A stretch of 64,000 nucleotides of DNA from Prorocentrum cordatum. Lineage: Eukaryota > Sar > Dinophyceae > Prorocentrales > Prorocentraceae. The notes under the pieces are model-generated. The model was not told where the DNA came from. It did not search any database and saw only the letters and a program-made list of their open reading frames with translations. Of this stretch, positions 62,680 to 64,000 are shown in pieces. The stretch spans positions 193,387 to 257,386 of the forward strand of contig CAUYUJ010015951.1 in NCBI GenBank assembly GCA_963575745.1. Direction: 5' to 3'. Numbering within the stretch: position 1 is the stretch's first letter; each line of letters begins with the position of its first letter. A program made the position numbers and the translations under genes.

Positions 62680-64000
62680 CTCCTCCTCCTCCTCCTCCTC
62701 CTCCTCCTCCTCCTCCTCCTCCTCTTCCATTCTCAAAGAGGGGCCGCTCTTGCGCGCAGCTGGTCCTCGCCCGCCTGCATGGCGCGCCCCTCGGCCGGCC
62801 CCAGCCCGGGCGGTGGGGACGGAGCAGAGCGCGCGAGTGGGGCGCTAGGGCGCGTTGCCTGGGGAGCACGCGCCGCCGGGTCAGGGGGGGCAGCGTGCGC
62901 ATCGGGGACCTTGCGCGAGATGACACAACGAACCTTGGGGCCGGGGGCACTCCTGGCAACTCCCCCCGTCCTTTCCTGCTAGACACCCGGCCGACTCCAT
63001 CTCGAGCTCCGCCGCGCCCGCGAAGGAGGTGCAGGAGGAGGAGGAGGAGGAGGAGGGGGAGGAGGAGGGGGAGGAGGGGGAGGAGGGGGAGGAGGGGGAG
63101 GAGGGGGAGGGGAGGAGGAGGAGGATAGAGGAGGAGGAGCAGGAGGAGGAGGAGGAGGAGGAGGAGAGGAGGAGGAGGAGGAGGAGGAGGAGGAGGAGGA
63201 GGAGGAGGAGGAGGAGGAGGAGGAGGAGGAGGAGGAGGAGGAGGAGGAGGAGGAGGAGGAGGAGGAGGAGGAGGAGGAGGGAGGAGGAGGAGGAGAGGAG
63301 GAGGAGGAGGAGGAGGAGGAGGAGGAGGAGGAGGAAGGGAGGAGAAGGACGAGGAGGAAGGGAGGAGAAGGACGAGGAGGAGCGCCCGCCCGCCCCTCTT
63401 CCTCCGCCGCGCCCGCGGCAGGCAGCCCGCGCCACCCGCGGCCCGCCGTACAGCGCGCTGCGCGGCACGCCGCGCGCGCCTCGGGCTCTTCCTCCCTCCT
63501 CAGGGCGGCTTGGCCGCCCAGAGGGCGGACGGGCAACACTCGGTGGCAACTCGCGGGGGCCTCCAATGGCCATCTTGCTGACCCTTGCAAGCCGACGCTG
63601 GCCGACGCTGAACTGACACTGGTCGATGCTGGCCGACGCCGGTCGACACCAGCTCGACGCCGTCTCGTCGATTGCCAGACGCCAGTGCACGCCAGCGAGC
63701 TTCAAAGGCGGAGTCACGAGGACATGCAAGGCTCCCGTGATTTGCTGCCGAGGGCGATGTCGGCGGGGGAGGGGCGGCTCAGGGGGGGGCAAGCGTCCAT
63801 CGGGAAAAACACACACACAAAACACACCTGTTTTTTTTCAGTGTGTTTTTGTATGTTTTTTTTTTTCTTTTTTTTTTTTCCTCCCACAATGTTTTTTTTG
63901 TGTTTCCCCACAGAATCCGCGATCCGCCCGATGCGATGCGCCCCCGATCGCGAACCCGCGCGCTTCCGGGCGGGGCGGGCCTGCGGGGCGGCCCGCGCGC
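62680..64000. repeat. TCC and long GAG arrays, GC-rich flanks, poly-T near the end
   Basis: (TCC)n at 62681-62724; GGGGGAGGAG and (GAG)n at 63029-63340; short CTGGCCGACGCTG direct repeats at 63590-63660; T-runs at 63855-63900. Open frames here are repeat-derived. No gene is supported up to the end of the window. Confidence 0.7.

Overview
The window looks like a stretch of nuclear DNA from a core dinoflagellate. The best evidence is a 22-nt sequence at 44151-44172 that matches the dinoflagellate spliced leader, followed directly by a partial (relict) leader at 44173-44187. This is the known footprint of a trans-spliced mRNA copied back into the genome. High GC, very dense simple repeats and several retroelement protein families I associate with dinoflagellates agree with this. 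Genus cannot be decided from the sequence alone. There is no bacterial-style gene organisation, and I find no rRNA, tRNA or CRISPR array. Most long open frames are by-products of high GC or of (TCC)n/(GAG)n arrays.

Layout. 1-8.4 kb: GC-rich sequence with no firmly supported gene, one small TIR element (2016-2160), a possible coding remnant near 5.1-5.4 kb and acidic-codon and GTGTGC repeats. 8.4-13.9 kb: an inverted minisatellite, a GGGCTATA array with a conserved tail, and three short TIR elements with target duplications. 14.1-17.6 kb: a decayed non-LTR (LINE-type) retrotransposon on the minus strand (endonuclease tail, reverse transcriptase, RNase H). 18-31.4 kb: minisatellites, a 1.8-kb satellite that reverses orientation in its middle, a long foldback, tetranucleotide arrays, a 620-bp TAC array and a higher-order repeat block. 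31.4-44 kb: short TIR elements, (TCC)n/(GAG)n arrays, foldbacks and one unrecognised minus-strand frame (32566-33285). 44.15-45.6 kb: spliced-leader retrocopy with an unknown coding region. 46-49.3 kb: more satellites.

49.4-61.1 kb is the main interest: two tyrosine-recombinase (DIRS-order-like) retroelements, both on the minus strand. Element 1 (49392-55642) appears to be bounded exactly. It has terminal split direct repeats in the order A1-ORFs-B1-A2-B2, sits inside a tetranucleotide microsatellite, and encodes a gag-like protein with a membrane segment, reverse transcriptase (YVDN at the active site), RNase H, tyrosine recombinase and, last, a cytosine-C5-methyltransferase-like domain (FSGCGR, TPCSSW, ENPESS motifs). 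Element 2 (about 57002-61130) carries a related but differently placed methyltransferase at its 5' side, then RT connection, RNase H, tyrosine recombinase and an unknown C-terminal protein. Its RT core seems deleted, and its 3' side runs into three tandem copies of a ~430-bp repeat.

61.2-64 kb holds a duplicate of the sequence just upstream of the spliced leader, an 83-bp tandem repeat and a long GAG array.

All coding calls come from reading motifs by eye; no database search was possible.
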